Source: JAICMB01 sp035295125
Lineage (GTDB): Bacteria > Acidobacteriota > Terriglobia > Bryobacterales > Bryobacteraceae
DNA: 64,000 nucleotides
Assembly: GCA_035295125.1 (NCBI GenBank)
Contig: DATGJP010000012.1
Span: 1 to 64,000 of the forward strand
Direction: 5' to 3'
Every line of letters starts with the position of its first letter. Within the stretch, counting starts at the first letter, position 1. The notes under the pieces were generated by a model, which did not search any database, was not told the origin of the DNA, and saw nothing but the letters and a program-made list of their open reading frames with translations. The position numbers were made by a program, and so were the translations under genes. Shown here piece by piece: positions 25,044 through 33,727 of the stretch.

Positions 25044-26321
25044 ATGCCGAAGCTCCTTTTGATCACCGCCTCTGCGAATGAGATTCGAACCGCGAGACGG
25101 GCGCGGTTCCTGAACTTCCAGCAGATCACCATGCCTTACCTGGCCGCCATGGTTCCCTCTGGTTGGGAAACAGCTCATGTCGATGAGGAGGCCGAAGACA
25201 TCAGCTGGACGTATCGACCCGACGTGGTGGCCATTACTTTTCACACCCCTAGCGCTTATCACGCCTACGATCTTGCGGCGCGGTTCCGGTCGCAAGGAGC
25301 CTGCGTTGTCATGGGTGGTCCTCATGTGACGTTGTTGCCGGACGAGGCGGCAGAGCATGCTGACGTGATTTTTGTCGGTGAAGCCGAACAACTCTGGGAG
25401 GAGTTCCTGAATGGCTTCGTGACGGGTACGCACCGCTCCAGGTACCAGCCGACCGGCCCAACGTCTCTCGATGGCGCTCCCATGGCTTCGAAGATGCTCT
25501 TTCACCGGAACGATTTCACGAGCGGCGTACTATTTGCCACCAGGGGATGCCCCAATCGCTGTGATTTTTGCTCCATTATACGGATGTACCCACACGGATT
25601 CCGCAAACGGCCAATTGCCGAGGTGGCGGCAGAGTATGGTTCTTTCCACGGGAAGCGGATCATCTTCTGGGACGACAACATTACCGCGGATAAGGAATAT
25701 GCAAAGGAGTTGTTTCGCGCAATAACTCCCTATCGAAAGTGGTGGAGCAGCCAGGCCACGATCCAGGCGGCCCAGGATGAGGAGCTACTGGAAGCCGCTG
25801 CAAGGAGCGGATGTAAGCAGTTGTTCCTGGGCCTGGAGTCGGTTTCCCAGCCGAGCGTGCGGGAGGTACGAAAAGGCTTCAATCGTGTGGACGATTATGC
25901 TCGCATTATTGAACGCGTCCATGCACACGGAATTGCCGTCCAAGCCGGAATGATTTTCGGCTTTGACAATGACACTCCGGCGATCTTTAAAGACTCGCTG
26001 GACTTCCTGGAAGAAGCGGGCGTGCAAAACGCTACCTTCAACATCCTGACGCCTTATCCAGGCACGCCGCTGTTCCAGAGGCTGGATGCCGAAGGCCGCA
26101 TCTTAACCCGAGACTGGCGAAAGTATAACGGGCGCACCGACGTGGTATTTCAACCGCGCCAAATGGCCGTAGACGAGCTCCTGGCCGGATTCCGGTATGC
26201 AAATCAACGATTCTATTCCCTCAGCAGTGTCGCTAAACGTCTATGGCGATCGCCGGTCCAGATTTGGTGGACTCTTCCGTTGAACCTGGCATATACGGCG
26301 TCATGGGCGGCAGCGCAATAA
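25044..26321 (+). CDS. B12-binding-type radical SAM enzyme (HpnP/BchE-like architecture)
   Basis: 425 residues from the ATG at 25044. The N-terminal 140 residues have the cobalamin-binding Rossmann fold (RPDVVAITFHTPSAYHAYDLAARFR, then GACVVMGGPHVTLLPDEAAEHADVIFVGEAE). The radical SAM barrel has the CxxxCxxC cluster motif in TRGCPNRCDFCSI, then FWDDNI and GCKQLFLGLESV. The C-terminal region includes LTPYPGTPLFQRL and an extension (DUF4070-like). Such enzymes include hopanoid and chlorophyll methylases; the substrate here cannot be assigned, and no hopanoid genes are near. An upstream in-frame TTG at 25014 is less likely. Confidence 0.8.
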   Translation: MPKLLLITASANEIRTARRARFLNFQQITMPYLAAMVPSGWETAHVDEEAEDISWTYRPDVVAITFHTPSAYHAYDLAARFRSQGACVVMGGPHVTLLPDEAAEHADVIFVGEAEQLWEEFLNGFVTGTHRSRYQPTGPTSLDGAPMASKMLFHRNDFTSGVLFATRGCPNRCDFCSIIRMYPHGFRKRPIAEVAAEYGSFHGKRIIFWDDNITADKEYAKELFRAITPYRKWWSSQATIQAAQDEELLEAAARSGCKQLFLGLESVSQPSVREVRKGFNRVDDYARIIERVHAHGIAVQAGMIFGFDNDTPAIFKDSLDFLEEAGVQNATFNILTPYPGTPLFQRLDAEGRILTRDWRKYNGRTDVVFQPRQMAVDELLAGFRYANQRFYSLSSVAKRLWRSPVQIWWTLPLNLAYTASWAAAQ

Positions 26322-26433
26322 GGGACGGGTGCGACGCTCCTGAACCTGACGGCCCGTCTGAATTACAATGACTTAAACCCCTGGTAGCTTATCGCTCCAC
26401 CAATGCCGCCCGGGTCGCATCATTCTGAGCTCT

Positions 26434-27024
26434 ATGTCGGACACGTCCGGCGTTACCAAGTTACTAGTCGACTGGCGGGCGGGGAACGAGCAGGCGCTCG
26501 CCGCTCTAACCCCGGTCGTGTACCAGGAGTTGCGGCGCCTTGCGCTCCAACACATGCGTTCCGAGCGGACCGGACACACGCTGCAGCCCACCGCGCTGGT
26601 GAACGAAGCTTACATCCGGCTGGTCGGGCAGAACATGCCCGATTTCCAGTGCCGTTCGCATTTTTTCGGCGTTGCAGCGCAGGTGATGCGCCAAGTCCTC
26701 ATCGATTTCGCCCGAAAACGGCTGGCCGCTAAACGCGGCGGCGGACAGCGGGCCGATCTTGAGGAAGCGATGGCGGTCTCCACGCAGCAGTCCGAGGAGT
26801 TCCTGGCGTTACACGAAGCACTCGACCGCCTGGCTGCACAGGACGCGCGCAAGGCTAAGGTCATCGAACTGAAGTACTTCGGAGGACTGCGCCGCGAAGA
26901 GATCGCCGAAAGCCTCGGCCTGACGCTGGCCACCGTGAAGCGCGATCTCCTGTTGGGCGAGTTGTGGCTCCGCCGTGAAATGGGCGGCGGGGGTGAGGCG
27001 AATAAGAACTCCGCAACCCCTTAG
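26434..27024 (+). CDS. ECF sigma factor, TIGR02999-like
   Basis: 196 residues. Region 2 (about 10-95) includes YQELRRLALQHMRSER, then LQPTALVNEAYIRLV and FFGVAAQVMRQVLIDFARKR. Region 4 (about 125-185) includes ARKAKVIELKYFGGLRREEIAESLG and TLATVKRDLLLGELWLRREM, the helix-turn-helix. This subgroup is typical of acidobacteria and planctomycetes and usually sits beside Ser/Thr kinases that probably control it, as here. No anti-sigma gene is adjacent. Start at the ATG at 26434; no strong ribosome-binding site. Confidence 0.9.
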   Translation: MSDTSGVTKLLVDWRAGNEQALAALTPVVYQELRRLALQHMRSERTGHTLQPTALVNEAYIRLVGQNMPDFQCRSHFFGVAAQVMRQVLIDFARKRLAAKRGGGQRADLEEAMAVSTQQSEEFLALHEALDRLAAQDARKAKVIELKYFGGLRREEIAESLGLTLATVKRDLLLGELWLRREMGGGGEANKNSATP

Positions 27025-27096
27025 CCGTTTCGACGGTCCCCTGCGCCCTATGTATCGAACAGCGATTTCCAGACCGCTTCTCAAACTCTTCACTCG

Positions 27097-29718
27097 ATGC
27101 CCAAACTGACGCCAGAGCGCTGGATGCTAGTGGAGTCCCTGTACGATACCGCTTCGACGCTGGCGGACAACGAACGAGACTCCTATCTGGAGCGTCACTG
27201 TCCAGATGCGGAACTTCGCGAGCTTCTGGAATCGCTTTTGGAGCGCGGCGAATCGGCTGCCGGTTCTCCTCTGGAAGCGATTGTGGGAGCTTTTGCGGCG
27301 CAGTTGGCCGAGGGTGACGATCCCGACGAGTGGCGCATCGGTTCCCAGATCGGTCCCTGGCGCATCGAGTCGATTCTCGGCAGGGGAGGGATGGGCGCTG
27401 TTTATCTCGGGGTCCGGGCCGACGGGGCATTTCAGCACAAAGTGGCGATCAAGCTGATCCGGGGCGGCGCGGGTAGCACGGCCACGCTGCGCCGATTCCG
27501 TCAGGAGCGCCAGATCCTCGCCAGTCTGCAGCACACGAATATTGCTCGCCTGTTGGATGGCGGGGCGCTCGATGACGGGACACCATACCTGGTGATGGAG
27601 TACGTGGAAGGCACGCCGTTGACCGCCTGGTGCCGCGAACATGAAACTACCATCACGGAGCGGCTGCGTCTTTTTCAACAGGTTTGCGCCGCCGTCGACT
27701 ACGCGCACCGAAACCTGATCGTGCATCGGGATCTGAAACCGGGCAACATCCTGGTGACATCGGATGGGACTCCGAAGCTGCTCGACTTCGGTATCGCAAA
27801 GCTACTCGACACCGACAGCGGCCAGACCATAACCATGGCCGGCGCCTTGACGCCGCAGTACGCCAGCCCCGAGCAGGTTCGCGGCGAAACCATAACGACG
27901 GCGAGCGATGTGTACTCACTCGGAGTAGTGTTGTACGAACTGCTCACCGGCAGGCTTCCCTACACGATCGCGAACCTTTCCGGCATTGAGATCGATAAGG
28001 CGGTTTGCCAGACGCAGCCGGCTGCGCCGGGCCTGCACAATGAGCTCGACCATATTCTGTTGATGGCGTTGCGAAAAGAGCCCGAACGCCGTTACCACAG
28101 CGTGCAGCAATTCGCGGATGATATCGCCTGTTATCTCAGCGACCTTCCTGTCCGTGCACGCCCCGACACCACCTGGTATCGGACACGAAAGTACGTAAGG
28201 CGGCACTGGGCCGGGTTGCTGGCGGCATCCATAGCCGTCACCGCGATTTGCGTGGGCGCCGGGGTAGCCGTCTACCAGGCTCGCATCGCCAAGCGGCAGT
28301 TCGAGCAGATCCGGCAGCTCGCCGGGCGCTTCCTGTTCGAATTTCATGACGCCATCGCCGGTACTCCCGGTACCGTCAAAGCGCGCCAGATGATCGTCTC
28401 TACGTCTCTCGATTATTTGACCCAGCTCGGCGCGAACGCATCGCGAGATCCCAGCCTGCAATGGGAGCTGGCAGTTGCGTACAGCAAAGTGGCTGCCGCG
28501 CAACATTCTGTTGGTCCCAGCCTCGGCCTCCCGCGCGATGCGGCTGCATCGTTAGAGAAGGCAATCGCGCTCGCCCGGTTGCTCGATGCGCGAAATCGTC
28601 TGAATCAACAACAGAAGGAGACGTTCGTCACGTTCCTGTGCAGCGCCGAGGCCGAGTACCGTTACCTGCGCGATTATCCGGCGGCGCTCCGCCTGGGAAA
28701 GGAAGCAATCGCAGAGAGCGAAGGCATGCCGGCTCCTGTCCGGTTGACGGCACTGCACGAAATGTCACTGGTCGTGCAGCTCATGGGTGACCTCACCGGA
28801 AGCCTGAATGCGTTGGAACGCGAAGTTTCCGGGCTACGCGAGAATCTCGCGCGAAATCCGACTCCGGAAAGCCGGCTCCGTCTTGCGACCGCCTTAAGCG
28901 AACTCGGTCTGGCGCAGCAGCGCCTGACGCGTCTGAAGGATGCCGCGAGCGCCGAAAAGGAAGCGCTGGCGATTGTTCAACCAATGGCGACCGGCAATAA
29001 TCCACAGATCGTACTTCTGCTGCATCGTATTCTGGTTCGTCTGGGTGATATTGCGGGAGCGTGGGACCGGCCCAGTGAGGGTAGACCCCTGGAAGCTGTG
29101 GACCGATACGATGAGGCCATTGCGGTGATGGAAAGTCTGATCGCGGCGGATCCGAATGATCTGACGTCGCGTGTGGAGACAGGTCTCGTGCATGTCAAGG
29201 CCGCGGACTGCCTTTGGGATTTGCAGCCGCGCCGTGCTCTTCAACACACCTCGCAGGCGCTCCGCTTTCTGGATGGCAGCCAGAGCAAGGAGTATCCGTC
29301 CATGCCCCATATTGCCGCCGGTAGCGCGTATACGAAACTTCGCCAATTTGACGCGGCGGAACGGGATTTGCGTCAAGCTACCCGCCTTTTGACGGCTCCC
29401 GCCACAAACACCGAGGCAGACCTGGACATAGCCTGGGCGCGGCTCGAAGCAGCGCGCGGCAACCGGCCGGCGGCCGCTGCCTGGCTGGATCGTTTGCTGG
29501 CTGTCGAGGAACGCATGTACGCGAAGACCAGCACGCCATCGTATGCATTGGACCTCACCGAGGCCCTGTCCTATGCGGCGGCCACAATTCCCGAATCTGC
29601 GCGCGCGCGAAGGCAGCGCATGGTCGAAGTGTGGACCGATCAGGACCGGAGATTCCCGGGGCACCCCTGGATAGAGCAGCGACTGGCGGAAGCACGAGCC
29701 CGAAGTTCGATGCGCTGA
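27097..29718 (+). CDS. Receptor-type Ser/Thr protein kinase with TPR sensor, copy 1
   Basis: 873 residues. Residues 1-75 form a small helical domain (LTPERWMLVESLYDTASTL) shared with the next gene. The Hanks-type kinase spans about 88-350: Gly loop GRGGMG (95-100), VAIK Lys119, HRDLKPGN (210-217), DFG (230-232), and SPEQVRGE as the APE variant. All catalytic residues are present. One membrane helix lies near 372-395 (GLLAASIAVTAICVGAGVAV). The remaining 470 residues are TPR-like helices, probably periplasmic. The gene follows the ECF sigma factor by 72 bp, so phosphorylation of the sigma factor or of exporter-related proteins is plausible but inferred. Confidence 0.9.
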   Translation: MPKLTPERWMLVESLYDTASTLADNERDSYLERHCPDAELRELLESLLERGESAAGSPLEAIVGAFAAQLAEGDDPDEWRIGSQIGPWRIESILGRGGMGAVYLGVRADGAFQHKVAIKLIRGGAGSTATLRRFRQERQILASLQHTNIARLLDGGALDDGTPYLVMEYVEGTPLTAWCREHETTITERLRLFQQVCAAVDYAHRNLIVHRDLKPGNILVTSDGTPKLLDFGIAKLLDTDSGQTITMAGALTPQYASPEQVRGETITTASDVYSLGVVLYELLTGRLPYTIANLSGIEIDKAVCQTQPAAPGLHNELDHILLMALRKEPERRYHSVQQFADDIACYLSDLPVRARPDTTWYRTRKYVRRHWAGLLAASIAVTAICVGAGVAVYQARIAKRQFEQIRQLAGRFLFEFHDAIAGTPGTVKARQMIVSTSLDYLTQLGANASRDPSLQWELAVAYSKVAAAQHSVGPSLGLPRDAAASLEKAIALARLLDARNRLNQQQKETFVTFLCSAEAEYRYLRDYPAALRLGKEAIAESEGMPAPVRLTALHEMSLVVQLMGDLTGSLNALEREVSGLRENLARNPTPESRLRLATALSELGLAQQRLTRLKDAASAEKEALAIVQPMATGNNPQIVLLLHRILVRLGDIAGAWDRPSEGRPLEAVDRYDEAIAVMESLIAADPNDLTSRVETGLVHVKAADCLWDLQPRRALQHTSQALRFLDGSQSKEYPSMPHIAAGSAYTKLRQFDAAERDLRQATRLLTAPATNTEADLDIAWARLEAARGNRPAAAAWLDRLLAVEERMYAKTSTPSYALDLTEALSYAAATIPESARARRQRMVEVWTDQDRRFPGHPWIEQRLAEARARSSMR

Positions 29719-29738
29719 GGCATAACTGATAACCTGCA

Positions 29739-32519
29739 ATGTCTGAACTGACACCGGAGCGCTGGACCTTGGTGGAGTCTCTCTATGACACGGCTTCTAC
29801 CCTGCCTGAGGCCGAGCGGGATGCCTACTTAGAGCGGCATTGCCCCGACGAGGAGATTCGCGAAATGATCGAATCTCTGATGGGGGGAGGCGATTCCCGA
29901 TTGGAGGCCATTGTGGGGTCGTTTGCCGCGCAATTGGCGGAAGATGAGGACCCCGACGAGCGATTGCTGGGTACCCAGATCGGTCCCTGGCGCATCGAAT
30001 CGATTCTCGGGCGCGGCGGGATGGGCGCGGTCTACCTGGGGGTTCGCACCGACGGCGCTTTCCAGCATAAGGTCGCGATCAAGCTAATCCGCCGCGGCGC
30101 CGGAAGTACGGCGACGTTGCGAAGATTCCGGCAGGAGCGCCAGATCCTTGCGAGTCTTCAGCACCCGAATATCGCCCGCTTGCTGGATGGTGGGGCGCTC
30201 GACGACGGGACCCCCTACCTGGTGATGGAGTATGTGGAAGGCAAGGCGCTGACAATCTGGTGCCGCGAGCATCACGCCACGATCGATGAACGGCTGTCTC
30301 TCTTCCAACAGGTTTGTGCCGCAGTCGACTACGCCCACCGGAACCTCATCGTACACAGGGATCTGAAACCCGGCAACATCCTTGTAATGAGGGATGGCAC
30401 TCCCAAGCTTCTGGATTTCGGAATTGCTAAGCTGATCGACCCTACGGCGGCCAGCGATTCGCCGGCTACGATGACGGGCGTACACATGTTGACGCCCGAA
30501 TACGCCAGTCCGGAACAAGTGCGCGGGGAAGTGATTGGCACGGCATCGGACGTATATTCGCTTGGCTGCGTGCTTTATGAACTGCTGAGCGGAACCCGCC
30601 CGTACCATGTTCCGGACTTATCGCCGGCAACCGTCGCTCGCCTGGTTTGCGATACCCAGCCCGCGAAACCCAGCGCAATCGCAAAGGAGCCGAAACTGCG
30701 CCGGCAACTCGCGGGCGATTTAGACAACATCATTCTGATGGCGCTGCGCAAAGAGCCGGAGCGCCGCTATCACTCGGCGGCGGAACTCGCCGACGACCTC
30801 GCTCGCCATCGAACGGGACATCCGGTGCGCGCCCGGCGCGAAAGCTTCGGGTATCGCGCGGGAAAGTTTATCGGCCGCAATCGATATGCACTGCCCGTGG
30901 CCACTTTAGCCATCCTGGGGCTGCTGGCTACCACGGGAATAGCGGTGTACCAGGCGCGCCGTGCCGATCGCCGTTTCCAACAGGTGCGCAGCCTTGCCAA
31001 CTCCTTCCTGTTCGAATTCCACGATAAGATCGCGAACCTGCCCGGCTCAACGGAGGCGCGCGAGCTGATCGTTAAAAAAGCGCTCGAATATCTCGCGACG
31101 CTGTCGGCCGAAGCGGGCAGCGATGTCGCGCTCAAGCTCGAATTGGCAGAGGCTTATCGCAAGGTGGGCGTTGTCCAGGGCTCGGCGGGCGAGGCCAGCC
31201 TGGGACACACTCAACAGGCGTGGGTGAGCTATCAAAAGGCGCGCACCATTCTCGAGTCGCTGGAGCGGACGGGTCACACGAGCGACCGGCTATTCGCGGC
31301 ATTGAGCAGCCTATATTTGAGCATCGGGTCGGAGCTATCCTCGGGACGCGATGCCGAAGGAAGCCTGCGGGCATATCAGCAGGCGCTGGCTGCAATCCAG
31401 CGGACGTCGCCTGGATTCTCCGGCCGCGAGCAACAGATCAGAGCGGCATGGTACTGGATCGCCACGGCCGAAGACCGGCTCGGCAACCTTAACGATGCCA
31501 TCGGGCACTATGCCGCTGCTATTGCCGGACGACGCACGGCGCCCGACGCCACCGCCCAGCTGCTGTTAGGGCGAGCCTACGATCGGCTAGGGCAGGATCA
31601 GCAGCACAACGGGGACGTGAATGCGGCCGCGGAGAATCTCCGCTCGGCATTGGCGATCGAAGAAGGCTTGCTGCAGGCCGATCCGCGCAATACCGTCTAT
31701 CACTCCGATGTCTTTTGGATCTGCGAAGCGCTCGGAAATACGAACGCGGCAGCCGATTGGCCCGGCCTGGGCGACAGTGTCGCGGCGCTCACTTATTATC
31801 GCCGGGGCCTTTCGATCGCCCGCGAAATGGTGACCGCCGACCCGAACAATGCCACCGCTAAGCGAACCGTCGCGGCGGCACTCGACAACATCGGCGACGC
31901 GCTTCGCGATTCCAACCCGGCGGAATCTGCCCGGTCGTATCACGAAATGATCTCGATCATAGACACTCTTCTTGAGCTGGACCCGAATCACTCGATTTTC
32001 CGCCGTATGCGAGTGTTGGGGCTGGTGAGCCTGGCTTATCCTTCGATCCGACTTGGACGGTTCGACGAAGTGCGGCGCGATCTCGCGGAAGCTTTACGAA
32101 CTCTGGATGAGTTGACAGCCAAGGATCCCCGGCGAGCCTATCTCCAGGCTGACCGCGTCCAGGCGTACGTGATGGGCGGCGATCTGGAGATAGCGTCGCA
32201 TAATGTACGCGCTGCCGAGGAGAAGTACCGTCACGCGGTTGAACTGGGAGAAAAGGCCGCGACAGATCATCCTATCCTCGAGCGCCTTGCGTACTTGAGC
32301 ATCTGCTATGAGCGCCTTGGTTCGCTGTATCGAAGGGAGTCAAAATGGCAGGAGGCGCGCGGCTGGTATAGCAAGAGCCTCAGGATCTGGACCGAATGGA
32401 GCCAGCATGGCGTCTCCAGTGTGTTCGACGTGCGGCGTCGGGCTTCGGCGGCCAAAGCAGTGGCGGAGTGCGACTCACGGTTGACGAAAGGTGTAGCGAA
32501 AGAACAGTCGCCGCGATAA
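29739..32519 (+). CDS. Receptor-type Ser/Thr protein kinase with TPR sensor, copy 2
   Basis: 926 residues, a tandem paralogue of the preceding kinase with identical layout. The helical N-terminal domain begins ELTPERWTLVESLYDTASTL. The kinase domain has GRGGMG, VAIK Lys114, HRDLKPGN, DFG and SPEQVRGE. A membrane helix near 390-410 (YALPVATLAILGLLATTGIAV) is followed by a long TPR region. The kinase domains are much closer to each other than the TPR regions, which suggests a duplication followed by divergence of the sensor part. It lies 20 bp after copy 1, so the two are probably co-transcribed. Confidence 0.9.
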   Translation: MSELTPERWTLVESLYDTASTLPEAERDAYLERHCPDEEIREMIESLMGGGDSRLEAIVGSFAAQLAEDEDPDERLLGTQIGPWRIESILGRGGMGAVYLGVRTDGAFQHKVAIKLIRRGAGSTATLRRFRQERQILASLQHPNIARLLDGGALDDGTPYLVMEYVEGKALTIWCREHHATIDERLSLFQQVCAAVDYAHRNLIVHRDLKPGNILVMRDGTPKLLDFGIAKLIDPTAASDSPATMTGVHMLTPEYASPEQVRGEVIGTASDVYSLGCVLYELLSGTRPYHVPDLSPATVARLVCDTQPAKPSAIAKEPKLRRQLAGDLDNIILMALRKEPERRYHSAAELADDLARHRTGHPVRARRESFGYRAGKFIGRNRYALPVATLAILGLLATTGIAVYQARRADRRFQQVRSLANSFLFEFHDKIANLPGSTEARELIVKKALEYLATLSAEAGSDVALKLELAEAYRKVGVVQGSAGEASLGHTQQAWVSYQKARTILESLERTGHTSDRLFAALSSLYLSIGSELSSGRDAEGSLRAYQQALAAIQRTSPGFSGREQQIRAAWYWIATAEDRLGNLNDAIGHYAAAIAGRRTAPDATAQLLLGRAYDRLGQDQQHNGDVNAAAENLRSALAIEEGLLQADPRNTVYHSDVFWICEALGNTNAAADWPGLGDSVAALTYYRRGLSIAREMVTADPNNATAKRTVAAALDNIGDALRDSNPAESARSYHEMISIIDTLLELDPNHSIFRRMRVLGLVSLAYPSIRLGRFDEVRRDLAEALRTLDELTAKDPRRAYLQADRVQAYVMGGDLEIASHNVRAAEEKYRHAVELGEKAATDHPILERLAYLSICYERLGSLYRRESKWQEARGWYSKSLRIWTEWSQHGVSSVFDVRRRASAAKAVAECDSRLTKGVAKEQSPR

Positions 32520-32552
32520 AATCAGCCTAGTCATACAATTCCCATCGGGGCG

Positions 32553-33722
32553 ATGTCAACAGCATTTACGCGCGCTCTTCGAGTCATTCATGCGGATGGC
32601 GGACGGCCGGCACTCGCCGCCGCCGGCGCTGCTATCGTGATCCTCGCCGGCTGGGCCGTTTGGGCCGAGTTCGCGCATGTGACGTTGTACGAAGTCTCCG
32701 CGAATGCCCGGTTGGAGGTCAACCAGGCTGCTTACCCCGTTCAAGCGCCGATGCTCGGCCGTGTGGTGCGCGCCGATCTGATGGTTGGACGGCAGGTGCG
32801 CGCCGGCGACGTTCTGGTCGAGCTCGAAAGCTCGGACGAGCGGTTGCAGGGGGCCGAGCAACGTGCCCGGCTGGACGCGCTGGGACCACAAATCGCCGCG
32901 CTGCGCAGCCAGATCTCCGCAGAGGAAGCAACGATCGCGCAGGAACGCCGCGCGAGCCAGGTAGCGGCGGAAGAAGCGCTGGCAAACGCCAAACAGTCGG
33001 AAGTTCCCGCGCAGCATAATGCGCAGGAGGAACAGCGACTGCGGCGCTTGCGTGATGAAAAGCTGATTTCGGAGCGCGACTATCAACAGGCGCTCGCGAA
33101 TTCGCAGCAGTCGAAGCTCGCTGCGGAACGCGACAACGTTGTGGTGCGGCGCATCGAGCAGGAGCAGCGCACGCGCGAGGGCGACCGGCTGGCTCGGATT
33201 CGCTCGCTCGAGACGAACATCGCCAGCCTTGAAGCGCAGGCCAGCGCCATTCGAGCGACCATCCAACGGCTTCGAAATGAGGTGGAGCGGCGCACGATAC
33301 GGGCCCCGTTCGACGGGCGCATCGGCGAGGCGGCGCTGCTTCGAACCGGTTCGGTTGTCGATGAGGGCGACCGCGTCGCGTCGATCGTCCCGGAAGGCCA
33401 TGTCGTCGTGGTGGCGCAATTCCCTCCGCCGGCTGCTTTTGGAAGGTTGGCGCCGGGACAGCACGCGGAAATGCGGTTGGACGGCTTCCCGTGGATGCAA
33501 TACGGCTCGCTGCAGGCGGTGGTTCAACGGGTCGGTGGCGAGGTTCGCGACGGCACGGTGCGTGTTGAGCTGGCGATAAACAACGCACCGCCCGGGATCC
33601 CGATGCAGCATGGGCTGCCGGGCAGCGTGGAGGTCGCGGTGGAACGCGTGACGCCGGCGACACTGCTGCTTCGGAACGCCGGCGCGCTTTGGGCATCCCC
33701 GAGGAGCGCATACCTGAAATAG
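32553..33722 (+). CDS. HlyD-family adaptor of a peptide exporter
   Basis: 389 residues. One membrane helix near 20-40 (RPALAAAGAAIVILAGWAVWA). The first biotinyl-lipoyl half is AYPVQAPMLGRVVRADLMVGRQVRAGDVLVEL, then a coiled-coil hairpin (about 95-240). The second half is RRTIRAPFDGRIGEAALLRTGSVVDEGDRVASIVPEG, then a beta-barrel (FPPPAAFGRLAPGQHAEMRL). The next two genes are ABC exporters of the type used with NHLM/NHLP precursor peptides, so this is the adaptor that bridges the periplasm. It ends 5 bp before the C39-ABC gene. Confidence 0.88.
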   Translation: MSTAFTRALRVIHADGGRPALAAAGAAIVILAGWAVWAEFAHVTLYEVSANARLEVNQAAYPVQAPMLGRVVRADLMVGRQVRAGDVLVELESSDERLQGAEQRARLDALGPQIAALRSQISAEEATIAQERRASQVAAEEALANAKQSEVPAQHNAQEEQRLRRLRDEKLISERDYQQALANSQQSKLAAERDNVVVRRIEQEQRTREGDRLARIRSLETNIASLEAQASAIRATIQRLRNEVERRTIRAPFDGRIGEAALLRTGSVVDEGDRVASIVPEGHVVVVAQFPPPAAFGRLAPGQHAEMRLDGFPWMQYGSLQAVVQRVGGEVRDGTVRVELAINNAPPGIPMQHGLPGSVEVAVERVTPATLLLRNAGALWASPRSAYLK

Positions 33723-33727
33723 GTCCT

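Noticed and set aside
25044..26321. Radical SAM gene as a modifying enzyme for the repeat peptide
   Set aside because: It is about 12 kb away, has a cobalamin-binding architecture rather than the SPASM type usual for peptide maturation, and is separated by sigma and kinase genes; no direct support.
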